Below are positions 46,968 through 57,208 of a stretch of 64,000 nucleotides of DNA, in pieces; positions within the stretch are counted from its first letter, which is position 1; each line of letters opens with the position of its first letter. The notes below the pieces were generated by a model, which saw only the letters and a list, made by a program, of their open reading frames with translations, was not told the origin of the DNA and made no database searches. The stretch covers positions 124,001 to 188,000 of the forward strand of contig JAVLUZ010000769.1 in the NCBI GenBank assembly GCA_036768485.1, in the 5' to 3' direction. A program made the position numbers and the translations under genes. Source of the DNA: Mermis nigrescens. Lineage: Eukaryota; Nematoda; Enoplea; Mermithida; Mermithidae.

Positions 46968-47825
46968 AAAATAAAAAATAATAAAAACAAAATAAACAAA
47001 AATATTTTTTTTCACTTTTTCAAGTTAATGAGTAGAGCTCTTACTCTTGATGCTGTGTAATTGGCTTAATTTATTGAGTGAGTTGTTACCACTTTCGAAT
47101 AGAAACAAACGAATTCATAAAATGTACATTTTTCAAACTTTCAAAATAGCATAGCGAACTAATTGTAAATTTCTTTACACAGCATTGCTTGTAATATTTA
47201 TGATTCAGCTATATTTTCTATGTGATCATCAAATATATGTGATTTTTTATCAGTTACTATCATTTTAATTTAAATTTGATTCGTTCGTATATTTCATCAG
47301 CGTTCTGATATGATTCTATCGTATGATCATTCCTATTTTAATGTTATTCAGTACAAATTTTGTGATTATATTTGTGATTTGCTAAATTGTGTATTATCTG
47401 ATATCAATATTATGATTATATGACTGTTATTATTACTATTAACGTTATATACTATCGAAAAGAGTAGAGCTTTGCTGTAATGCTGCGTAAAAAGATTTTG
47501 TACTAATCATTATCAATTTCTTATGAAAGTTGTTCATTAAGCATCATTATTAGTAATGCTACTAAGGAATGAAGTTGGAAATGTCAATACTTATTTTTTG
47601 AATAAACTTCCCCCTAAATGTCTAATTTTTACGCAGCATTCATCGTATTATTTGTCATATATAAATTAGGATTAGGTATGCTGTTTTAAGTGTATAATTG
47701 TAATTGGTCATTTTTTCTAATTTTAAAGTAATATTAATTAATCTGTGTTGTTAAATGTAATTATTATTTCATTATATCAGCACTTTTGTCGCTCGAGTTT
47801 TATTGATCTATTGATTATTTTTCAG
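46968..47825. other. AT-rich stretch, no gene seen
   Basis: Very AT-rich with scattered TTATTAT runs. It ends in TTATTTTTCAG at 47825, a plausible splice acceptor. Confidence 0.4.
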
Positions 47826-48076
47826 GTTTGCTGCGTTTTTTAGAAACGATTCTGTCACATCATGTGACAGTTTTGTTTCCGGGATGACGCTCGGTAGCTG
47901 ACCGGTTTCAATTCCGGGATGACGCTAACTAGCTGACCGTGGCGTGCAATTGGCTGATTGATGCGATTACATAGCCTCTCATCAGCAAGGCAACCTCACC
48001 TACACGTGGTGCTCGCTGTATGAATAACTGACGAGGCTCTGCCGATTGAATAAACTTGACGACAATCTGTCATCAG
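47826..48076 (+). other. Exon-like segment, copy 1 (36-bp internal repeats)
   Basis: Bounded by TTTTTCAG and CATCAG/GTATCA, i.e. acceptor- and donor-like. GC-richer than its flanks. It holds two copies of a 36-bp unit (TTCCGGGATGACGCTAACTA then GCTGACCG), then GGCTGATTGATGCGAT, TAGCCTCTCATCAGCAA and GAGGCTCTGCCGA. The same order occurs in 49563-49860. No frame is open throughout, so it may be a non-coding exon or an exon-derived duplicate. Confidence 0.4.
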
Positions 48077-48448
48077 GTATCAATATAGGTACCGCATACC
48101 TTATTAATATTTTTTCCGTTTTTTTAGTAATGATGTATAATCTGTAATAATGATAACATACGTTTTTAAAATAATTTGTAATAATTATCTACATTTTCAA
48201 AATTGAATATTCTAAGAAATTTATTGATATCTCAGAAAATTCATTGTAACACTTAGCAAAAACTGTTTTTTTCACGTTTTACAACATACTCGATCCGTTT
48301 ACTTCATAGAAATTTTCATATTACCTTCAGAAACATTTTTCGGTCAATGAGTGGGCCTTCACGCCCCTCACGTTTATAGGGATTTCTTTACTTGTATTTA
48401 TTGACTTGCAAAGCTACCTAAACATTGTTATGTACTCACTGTTTATAG

Positions 48449-48734
48449 GTTAAACCTTATTATGTGGCTCGATTCTACCATCGCATTGCCAGTCGCTTAT
48501 AAACCACTTCTGATTATGGTATGTGTGGATTATTATTTTTTTTCATTGTACGAGACTTTTTATGAAATTTTCCTTTTCAGCATCTTTAATCTTTAAATTT
48601 AGCATTTGTTTTGTCATCATTAACTCCCTAACCTTATTTTGCAGGCGTACATCATTCATATGGTTCGTATCCTGTCTCATTGCTATTATGCCACTGTTCA
48701 ATCATGCAACCAAGATATGTCATTGTACTAGCAG
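48449..48734 (+). other. Two candidate small exons
   Basis: 48449-48518 lies between TTTATAG and GTATGTG and 48645-48734 between ATTTTGCAG and GTTCGT. Each has at least one open frame; the second can encode a hydrophobic stretch (SFIWFVSCLIAIMPLF). I cannot join them into one convincing protein. The case rests on splice-site matches only. Confidence 0.25.
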
Positions 48735-48864
48735 GTTCGTTTTCAAATCTTCTTTTTTTATCTTTTGGGTACATGATTATTTCATTAGCTTTAGGAGTAT
48801 TTAACTGTAGCATTTATTCATAAGATAGTGGATTTTATTGTTTGTTTAAAGCATGTACTGTAGT

Positions 48865-49345
48865 CTTGCTTTTATATCCATCTGTTCAAGTAGGAAATTT
48901 AGTACGAAATGAACAGCGTCCGATTCATAAAACCTCATTTTTTGTGCTTTTATATTCATCTGTTCAAGTAGGAAATTTAGTACGAAATGAACAGCGTCCG
49001 CTAAATTCACAAATTTTTCATTTTTTGTGCTTTTATATTCATCTGTTCAAGTAGGAAATTTAGTACGAAATGAACAGCGTCCGATTCATAAAACCTCATT
49101 TTTTGTGCTTTTATATTCATCTGTTCAAGTAGGAAATTTAGTACGAAATGAACAGCGTCCGCTAAATTCGCAAATTTTTCATTTTTTGTGCTTTTATATT
49201 CATCTGTTCAAGTAGGAAATTTAGTACGAAATGAACAGCGTCCGATTCATAAAACCTCATTTTTTGTGCTTTTATATTCATCTGTTCAAGTAGGAAATTT
49301 AGTACGAAATGAACAGCGTCCGCTAAATTCATGAATTCTCATTAT
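48865..49345. repeat. Dimeric tandem repeat, 81+80 bp
   Basis: Six monomers start at 48865, 48946, 49029, 49107, 49190 and 49268 with GCTTTTATATTCATCTGTTC, followed by AAGTAGGAAATTTAGTACG and AAATGAACAGCGTCCG. Two spacer types alternate: ATTCATAAAACCTC and CTAAATTCACAAATTTTTC. Within each monomer CTGTTCA and TGAACAG are inverted. The dimers are nearly identical, so recent amplification. Confidence 0.92.
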
Positions 49346-49562
49346 TTTTTTGCTTTTATATCAATCTGTTGTAGTATGTAGCTTTTCGAGCCTCGCTGTT
49401 TCCCTATGCGCGCGCATATATGCATGTATATTACTTCGAATCGTGGCGTTAGGTACTTTACTTTTCCGATATTTAGCCTAATCTCGCTTGTATCTGTTGT
49501 TTCTTTATGTGCGTATTAGTAAATGTTATTTACTTTCATTTTAATTACATTGCGTTTTCTAG

Positions 49563-49860
49563 ATGAGGCTGTTCCTTCGTGTGACAGACTCATCTTCGGG
49601 ATGACGCTTCCTAGCCGATCGGTTTCGTTTCCGGGATGACGCTAACTAGCTGACCAGTTTCGATTCCGGGATGACGCTATCTAGCTGACCGGGGCGTGCA
49701 AATGGCTGATTGATGCGATAACATAGCCTCTCATCAGCAAATGGCAACCTGATCCTTCGCGTGGAGCACGCTGTTGTATGTTACAAACAGGCTCTGCCGA
49801 CTGCTACAGGAGCAGGATAATAATTCCTGCATCAATGACCGTTCAGAAATTGGAGATCAG
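49563..49860 (+). other. Exon-like segment, copy 2 (36-bp internal repeats)
   Basis: Between GCGTTTTCTAG and GATCAG/GTATTT. It contains three 36-bp units (TTCCGGGATGACGCTAACTA type) against two in 47826-48076, then the same GGCTGATTGATGCGAT, TAGCCTCTCATCAGCAA and GGCTCTGCCGA words. Its last 60 bases are open in two frames. Likely an exon duplicate; coding status unknown. Confidence 0.4.
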
Positions 49861-50120
49861 GTATTTGAAATGCATGTGTTCGTTTATTTATGTTTTTCGA
49901 TCAATTATTAGAAGTTTGTTTCTTATTCTTCGTTTACGTGTTTATGATTATGCAGAATGAGGTGGTGCTAATTAATTTCTATTTAAGTTGATATATTTAA
50001 ATATAGGTACAATTTTTAAATAGTACTAACCTAATATATTGTCAAGTACAATACAACTTCATAGCACATAATGTAGTAGCGAATAAATTTAAATTTTATA
50101 AACATTTCATGTACTTTTAG

Positions 50121-50179
50121 GAAAGTTCAGAGCGTTTTGCGGTGGTATTCTCTGATTATCAGTTCAAACCAGCAGAAAT
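50121..50179 (+). other. Candidate 59-nt exon
   Basis: It sits between GTACTTTTAG and GTAAGTGG, strong acceptor and donor. It can read ESSERFAVVFSDYQFKPAE, in phase with the end of 49563-49860. Host gene not identified. Confidence 0.35.
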
Positions 50180-50866
50180 GTAAGTGGCCTCTGCTATTCA
50201 TTTTAAATATTATATTTTTTTATATTCTTAAGTTGGTAAATGTCTATTGAACCGTGCTCATAGTTTAGAATACTTCAGTATCAACGTTTAAATCGGTTTT
50301 GGGTTGTTAATGGTCAATACAATCAAAGATGCAGTGTAAAGTAAGTTAAAAACTCATTATTAGTTTGCATTGTATTTACTGTATTACTTAAATCTGTTCA
50401 TAATAGCTGATTGACAGCTCCATATCCAGGATTCGATCGAGAGGGGCGGAATCAGTATAAGTTGGTCTATATCTCATAAAACTCGGAAAAGCCGCATTAC
50501 TCCATATCTTTTGACAAGCCCTATTATCCAATTTGATTATAAGCTTCAAACTGTATCTTTCGAACAATTTTGTTTGATTTAAACGCACGTAAAAAGTTTC
50601 CATTTTTAGGCCCTCTTTAGGACAAAATGTAGAAAAATATTTTACGCCCAAAATGCTAAAAATTTGAAGATTTTACTACAATAGCATGGATTTGATCATG
50701 AATTATTACATTAACTTGCCTTGCATGACTTTATTTCCGGCCGAGGGGGTTGCCTTCTCCTTAAATACAGCCCTGTTTAAATATTTACCTTTCTGCTATT
50801 CGAGCTTTATTTGTTCAAATGTTTCTGTATTGCTATTTTGACGATGAAAAATAAAATTGTTTGCAG

Positions 50867-51146
50867 ATTCCCACAGTCGCTTTTGACAACAAGATGTTGA
50901 ACAAAGTCGATTCGCATTACAAAAAGTGAAATTTTACTCTTTTATTTAATAGATCTAAATTTTTGATTCTGATGTGAAGTTATGTAAACCTAGCTACGTA
51001 AATGTAATAATAAATATATTATTTTTTATTATGTCTTGCTGCAATTAGTGATGTTTTGACCAGGTGAAATTAACTTCATACGCAAATCCAAGGACTCGCC
51101 AAAATTCGTCGAGCCTCTTACCGGTGTAAAGAGCATGTTGCAGCAA
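50867..51146 (+). other. Candidate terminal and alternative exons
   Basis: 50867-50929 follows TTGTTTGCAG and reads IPTVAFDNKMLNKVDSHYKK before a stop. 51064-51146 lies between TTTGACCAG and GTAATG and is open as EINFIRKSKDSPKFVEPL. Phases with the 50121 exon do not fit cleanly, so alternative splicing or chance are both possible. Confidence 0.3.
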
Positions 51147-51781
51147 GTAATGTTATGTCTTTTAACTATACATGTAAATTATTGAATCAATCCAGTTTAC
51201 TTATCTTTCATTCGTTTCGGTTAGGCTTATAAATAGGATTTGCTGAACCTAAAATTTATTTTTTACTTCGCTGTAATTAAATTGTTTAAACTATATAGGA
51301 TTTACTTTCCAGCTACTTTTTTCCGTCCTTTCAAGTAAAAAAAATGGAAATTACAAATACTTTAGAATATTTAAATTTCATCAAGTCAATAAGAATGCTG
51401 ATGAAAATTATTGCTCTGTAATGTTGTTAGCATTGCTCGTGCTTTTTTCCTATGTAGTTTATTTTGAAATCGACTTTGTTGTTGAATAGTAAATTGTATT
51501 TTGTCCTTAATGTTTCAATATGTCTCTGTTTTTAAAAACATTGTCAAATGCATGGCGCTCTAGGAATTGTCCCAACCACCGTCGAAAGTTCTAAATCAAA
51601 AAACTTATTTTTGTAACAGAATAAGTAAAATTCTTCTTTTCATATGGCCTGCGAGCCTAATTTTTTTTTTTGGAAATTTTCTTGAATGCTAAGCTGCAAA
51701 AAAGTTAGCATAAAATTATCATAATTCTTATGAGAATTTGAATTTGAAATTACTTCCCACTCTTTGTTGGCTTTGATGGTA
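51147..51781. other. AT-rich stretch, no gene seen
   Basis: No family signature on either strand and no strong repeat. Confidence 0.4.
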
Positions 51782-51789
51782 GTTAGCAA

Positions 51790-52015
51790 CATATGTGGGT
51801 GACGCCAAAATTCGGGGGGAAGGATGCAAGATTTTTCAAATGTCAAAAAATGCCCTCATAAATAGTTATGGCGGAAAAACACAATCTTTCAATGTTTTTT
51901 ATCGAACACTATCCACTTACATCAAAAATTGCAATAAAACAAATAATTTCTAAAATTGAATTTGGAGGGGGGGTATTTTGCTTTTTTAGGGTGCATATTC
52001 GCTCGCCCAGATATG
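51790..52015. mobile_element. hAT-type MITE copy (226 bp)
   Basis: Flanked by GTTAGCAA (51782-51789) and GTTACCAA (52016-52023). Ends CATATGTGGGTGACGCC and, inverted, CATATCTGGGCGAGCG. It shares the family core (ATCGAACACTATCCACTTAC) and the G-runs at the right. Confidence 0.85.
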
Positions 52016-53240
52016 GTTACCAATACTTGCTTTTACTGTATCTGTGGCTTTAGGGGCGTAGTATTTGGTGGTCTGTAATTGGTGATGCCATAGTTCATGT
52101 TAAGTTCGGCCGGCCACAAAATAAAAGCGTTTTGTGGACATTCAAACCTGCTCAATTCAATCCTTTCGAATGTTTTACATATGGACTATTAAAAGTACTG
52201 TAAGTTACGTTTTTTGGCCATGTTGAATTTAGTTGCATTATCTACATTATTTTACCTTTGAAAAGATTGGGGCGACCTGCCCACCCTATTCCTACGTACG
52301 TTCACCAGTATGTGTGTAGGCAGACACCTATCAGCATAATAGTATCATGTGGGCTCACAAATGTTTGTACTCCAATTACTCTATCAGCCTAGATCAATAC
52401 TTTTGATAAACATGCGCTTCTGATTCAGCGCCATTACTGCGTGTTAATTGCTGTTTGCTTATCAAATTTGCTCATTTTGTTCAAACATCCAAGTTTTTGT
52501 TTAACAAAAATTTTGGCGCTTCGCGTCATACAAAATCAGTATTGTTTCCCTTCAGAGACTGCAAAAATCAGCTGAACTTGACAAGGTCAGTCATTTAAAA
52601 ATGGCTTATCCTCAATAATGTGCTAAATTTAGTTGTAAAGAAGAGTCATAATTTGCTCTTTACACGTTCACTTAAGCTGACAAAAGCATTAGAAATATTC
52701 GATAGTTTACGCCACAGTTTACTATTGTACTGTACGGTTTTATAGACTGTTTCACATACCTTCGTGCATAAATTCTAAGAATTTTCATCGGCAGTAAGCT
52801 GAGGATTATGATAATCATTTATTACATCAATGCTGTAATTGCAATGTGTCAGCTCATTGTTAGAGATGGTTTTAAGATTTATGACTGAAGTTGTGTGAAA
52901 CGATTATAAATTTTTGTTGTCAAATGGGCTTAAGTGTAAAGTTGAAGCCTTATCTTATTTTAGCATTATAGGATCCACATGTAATCCAATAAGGCAAACG
53001 TCTGAAAATGTTTTTGCGTGTAAATTAACACCTTTTTGTTGTTATTTAGTGATCTATGGATGAAGGTATCTTTCACTTAACTTATTTTACAGCCCATTTC
53101 TACTCTGCTGTTCGTCGAATCCACAGAAACTGACGGACAGCCAATTCAATGATAATTTTGCATCAGTTTATTTACAGTGTTCACGTTTCGTTTGTTGTCA
53201 TACTTTTGGTTATGCTATGGGCGAATGAAAGGCGGGTTGG
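52016..53240. other. Non-coding stretch
   Basis: No gene recognised. GGCGCTTCGCGTC at 52515 is a diverged relative of the 13-bp palindrome at 44751. Confidence 0.4.
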
Positions 53241-53440
53241 GATGGGAGCACACGTGGGCATGGGTAGTATACACCCCCAGGGGGCCGAATACGCAACAGA
53301 AACCAACATATCCTCCCATAACTTAATTTTTAATTTTTTTATTTTTCCGCAATTTTTTAATTTATTGGATAATACTCAATGAGAAACGATGAAAATGGTG
53401 CTTTTTCTACTTTTAAGACAAGTTTATATCTCTTCGACTC
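53241..53440. mobile_element. Partial hAT-type MITE copy
   Basis: It starts CACACGTGGGCATGGG and carries the family core (AATACTCAATGAGAAACG, AATGGTGCTTTTTCTAC). I could not locate the right end or a duplication with confidence. Confidence 0.5.
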
Positions 53441-53710
53441 AATTTCATTTCTGCTTTTCACATATTCAATTTTGATTTAGTGTCCGTCCCCCATACATGC
53501 CAGGTACTAAGTAGGTACATATAGGTGTATGACTTATGGGGTTTGTAGGGTATCAACACTTTCTACGCTGTAAAGATTTTAGATGATGTCAAGTGTGAAT
53601 TGAATGCTTCTGAAATAGGTGTTTTTATTCAGAGACATGAAGACAACTGTTACTTTGTGCACCCCTAATCCTCCCATCGTAATGCAGATGCGTTTTAAGG
53701 GGGTATTGAC

Positions 53711-54088
53711 CATACATGATCTTGGAGGGGTTCCGACCCCCGCAAAAAAATTTTCACCCCCCCCCGAATTGGCGATTTTTCAAAAGTTTCCTAAACTTAT
53801 CTGAAAATTGGTAGAAAAAGTGTCTTTTTAAGGGTTTTTGGCTATGTATTTGCTCAAAATCGCCAAATTTTCGGCGCTTCGCGCCATATATTCATGTTTT
53901 AAGCGATATATTGGTCAATTTATTCGACTTTTTTCGACATTTTTTTCATGATTTCATGCTCTAGAAGGATAGAGTATCGTCAGAAACGCCAAAAAACGAT
54001 GTTTTTTAACGGGTACCGGCCATTCTTGGGCCCAAAAAAGGTCCTTTAGGTTTTCACCCCCCCAGAATTCCCATACTGTGCATGTATG
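53711..54088. mobile_element. hAT-type MITE copy, longer form (378 bp)
   Basis: A perfect 8-bp duplication GTATTGAC flanks it (53703-53710 and 54089-54096). Ends CATACATGATCTTGG and, inverted, CATACATGCACAGTATGG. It is longer than the others because its middle holds the GGCGCTTCGCGCC palindrome with neighbours like those at 44751 and 45229. Confidence 0.85.
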
Positions 54089-54096
54089 GTATTGAC

Positions 54097-54604
54097 CGAA
54101 TCTTGAACCATCCCTCCGCTAAACGTTTATTCCCACACCAGAATTATTGATGTTCTATATAATGGTGATGTTTGAGCGATTTGACTCCTTTTTTCGGCTC
54201 TAAAATGGCAAAACATACTTTTAAAAATTATTTTAACCTATCCACCTCCCAGACTAGGTACTACCTATATGAGTCAACTCCATTCAAATTTTATTCAAAC
54301 AAACATAAGTAGGTCAAAATTTATTCAAACAACTTATTCAGTTCTCTGTATTCAACTTCGCGTAAGTACGTCTGACGTATTTGGTTTAGTAGTTGGCTTG
54401 ACTTCTCTATTTTGATTGTAATTCTTCTCTTTGATTCAAAGTTGATTCATCTAAAAGTACAGATGATTCTTATTAGACAAGTAAGATGTACTTTAGAGCA
54501 TAAAGGTATAATGATTTAAGTACTTAGTTTTGGAATTTGCTAAGATATTAATACAATACCATCAGGTATGGAATGGCGTTGTAGATTTTCATTCTGAATG
54601 GCTT
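54097..54604. other. Non-coding stretch
   Basis: No gene or strong repeat seen. Confidence 0.4.
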
Positions 54605-55532
54605 AAAGGAGGCTGGAATCAGTAATAAAGCACGGCGCAGCCGTGCTTTCAAAAATTTTTATTTTCATGTGTTCTAGCTAAAAACTACAAATGGACTGAT
54701 AAATAATTTGTACCCGTCTTCCAACAAACATGTAATCTGATGTCTTTGTAATTCATAAGTGATAATTTCAGTAAGTAAACTATAGTCTGTTTCACTTAGT
54801 TTCAAGGTTTTTGGAAAAATTTAAAGTGACTTCTGAAGTGTTTTAGAAAAATGCAACTCATATGATGTTCTACTGTATGTCGAGTCACTTGGGGGCGTAT
54901 GCCAGTGTAAGCTGCATTACTGCACCAAAAGTTTAAACCGCTTTTGTAGCCCAATTCTTGTGAAAAAACTTTCAAACAAAACCGCAAAGTTAAATGAACC
55001 AGACTTTATAATCTAGGTACCATAGTAGATAAGAGTAGCTTAGATCATTGTGAGAATTTAAAACTTTATTGACTTTGGTATTAGGGTTTGCAACGTAAGT
55101 ATATTTAGGGGTCCAGGAACATCTATAGGTGGGTAAGCCCGTCCTTTTCCAGTCCATGATGTTGAAAAGTAAACTGTAAAGTTCTTAATTTTGGAATATC
55201 ATGAAGCAATGCATAGTAGTTTATAACCCAGAAGACATGGTCGCTAAACGCCTACTGTTTCATGATATACCATTAATTGTAAATATCTGAATACATATAC
55301 AGTAAACCATGTTCTTTAAGCTACGCTGATTAAGTTGGTACTTCAGGGATTGGGTCTATTTTTTTCATAATTTTCTCAATTTGCTACTTCAGGGTTTTGG
55401 TCTTATTTTCTTCATAACTTTCTCAATTCTTGACCAATTTTCATAACTTTTTTTTTGTTTTGTAGCCTACGACCTTAGCTCGTGAGCGAAGCGAACAAAC
55501 CAGACTATGCGCGCAGCGCATAGTCTGGTTTT
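54605..55532. mobile_element. Large non-coding repeat, 3' end of a unit (D')
   Basis: It starts at GGCTGGAATCAGTAATAAAG with the palindrome at 54627-54649 and ends with the terminal palindrome at 55500-55528, directly before unit D. About 400 bp at 54697-55096 are not found at this place in unit A and look inserted. Confidence 0.7.
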
Positions 55533-56840
55533 CTTATAATAAGAAAGTAGAAGGGAATTTTTTCTAGCGATTTTTTAAAAATATGAAAAAGGGTGGACTG
55601 GGGGTAATTTGGGCTGAAACTTTCGAAAATGTTGGTAAAAACTTTCTACGACCGCTCCCTGTATTACTGTAGCTTTTTGCCAATTTTGGCTAAAAACGTT
55701 TTTGGGCCGTAGCTCCTCAGGCATTGCTCCTACAGCGTCGCCATCTCTTGATTTGGACGTCCCTGTGGGACTCAAATCTGCTTCGGTAAAATTTTGCGCT
55801 CTTTCCAATGAAAAAAGTCCCGTTCCATAAAAGTCATTGGTTCACGAGCTACAGTAAGAAATCAAAAATTGATGATTTTTCCAAAGGCTCTAGCTCAAAA
55901 TTGGTCATTGATCCCTTATTGATCTTTTACTATAATATGCAGTCTGAGGCGTAGAACAAGAATATATAGGTGTCGGACTATATAATTATGTTGCCTTACT
56001 GTAAATTTCATTTGACTGTCATTTTTTTGCCGTTTTTTTGGAAATCAGTATTTTTCATATCAACGGTTTGGTCATATTGAACAATTAAGCGCATAAATAG
56101 ATTCAAAATTTAGCGCTGAATCCAAAAATGTCATTACTTTTTCGATTTGAGGAATTCTCCATGGAGCTACAGTATCTACAGTAAGAAAAATTGATAACTT
56201 TGAAAAATTGTGTTAAAAGTGTTTCTGTTGAAGCTAGATCATATTTAGAAACATCATTAGATGCGCCCTAAAAAGATCTATCGATTGGTGCAAAAAATTT
56301 GGAGATAGCATATACCTACAGTAAGCTACAGTAATACAACGTGTCATTTTTTTGTCATCAGATATCTCAAAGACGCTTCTGGGAAATTTTTTTATATTCC
56401 AGCCTTGAAAAGACCATTGTCTAAGGAATCTAGCGCCACAAGTCTCACATCTTAGAGCTTCGTAGTTCTTGAGAAATGAGGCTTCAAAGTATAGTCAAAA
56501 AATGGCAAATTTTGGAGTTTTGCCAAAATGTTGCTATGCAAATTTTTATATTTTTTCCTGTTGGCGGGTTCTCTAAGCATCATAACGAAAAAAAAGTTTG
56601 TCAAGATTGGACTAATATTCGTGGAGTTATGAATTTTCAAAGTTTTGCTCAATTTGAAAAAGGTGCTCCCGGAAGGGTTAGAACGTAGTTTTTGCGTTTT
56701 ACTCAGGAAATATTGATGCCAGATTAATATTTTTTCTTCCAAGGGCCTATGTGGGCCAAGGGTAAGTCTTAAAAACTAATTTTGACAGTGGTGGATGTAT
56801 AGTCACAGATATGAAATTTCAGTGTATGCTAAGGATACAT

Positions 56841-57208
56841 GGTGCGCAAAGCGCACCATGCAAGCAAAGCAAGCGCGTGTAGGTGTGCAAAGCACACCAT
56901 GCGAGCAAAGTGAGCTCGTGTAGGTGCGCAAAGCGCACCATGCTAGCGAAGCGAGGCAGCGCAGGTGCGCGGAGCGCACCATGCAAGCAAAGCGGAAGGC
57001 GTAGGTGCGCAAAGCGCACTCATGCGAGCGAAGCGAGCTTGTGTAGGTGCGCTAAGCGCACCATGCGAGTGAAGTGAGCATGCATAGGTGCGCGGAGCGC
57101 ACTATTTGAGCAAAGCAAGTGCATATAGGTACACAAAGCACACCATGCGAGTGAAGTGAGCGCGTACAGATGTGCAGAGCGCACCATGCAAGTGAAGCAA
57201 GCGCATAT
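56841..57208. repeat. 41-bp GC-rich hairpin array at a different site (unit D)
   Basis: Nine units starting at about 56841, 56882, 56923, 56963, 57003, 57045, 57086, 57127 and 57168. The array begins exactly where units A and B have only GGATACATGGTGCAGAGG. Stems vary together: GGTGCG with CGCACC, GGTGTG with CACACC. Confidence 0.85.

Noticed and set aside
53149..53382. 77-codon frame with a hydrophobic start
   Set aside because: It runs into a MITE copy and has no splice or family support.
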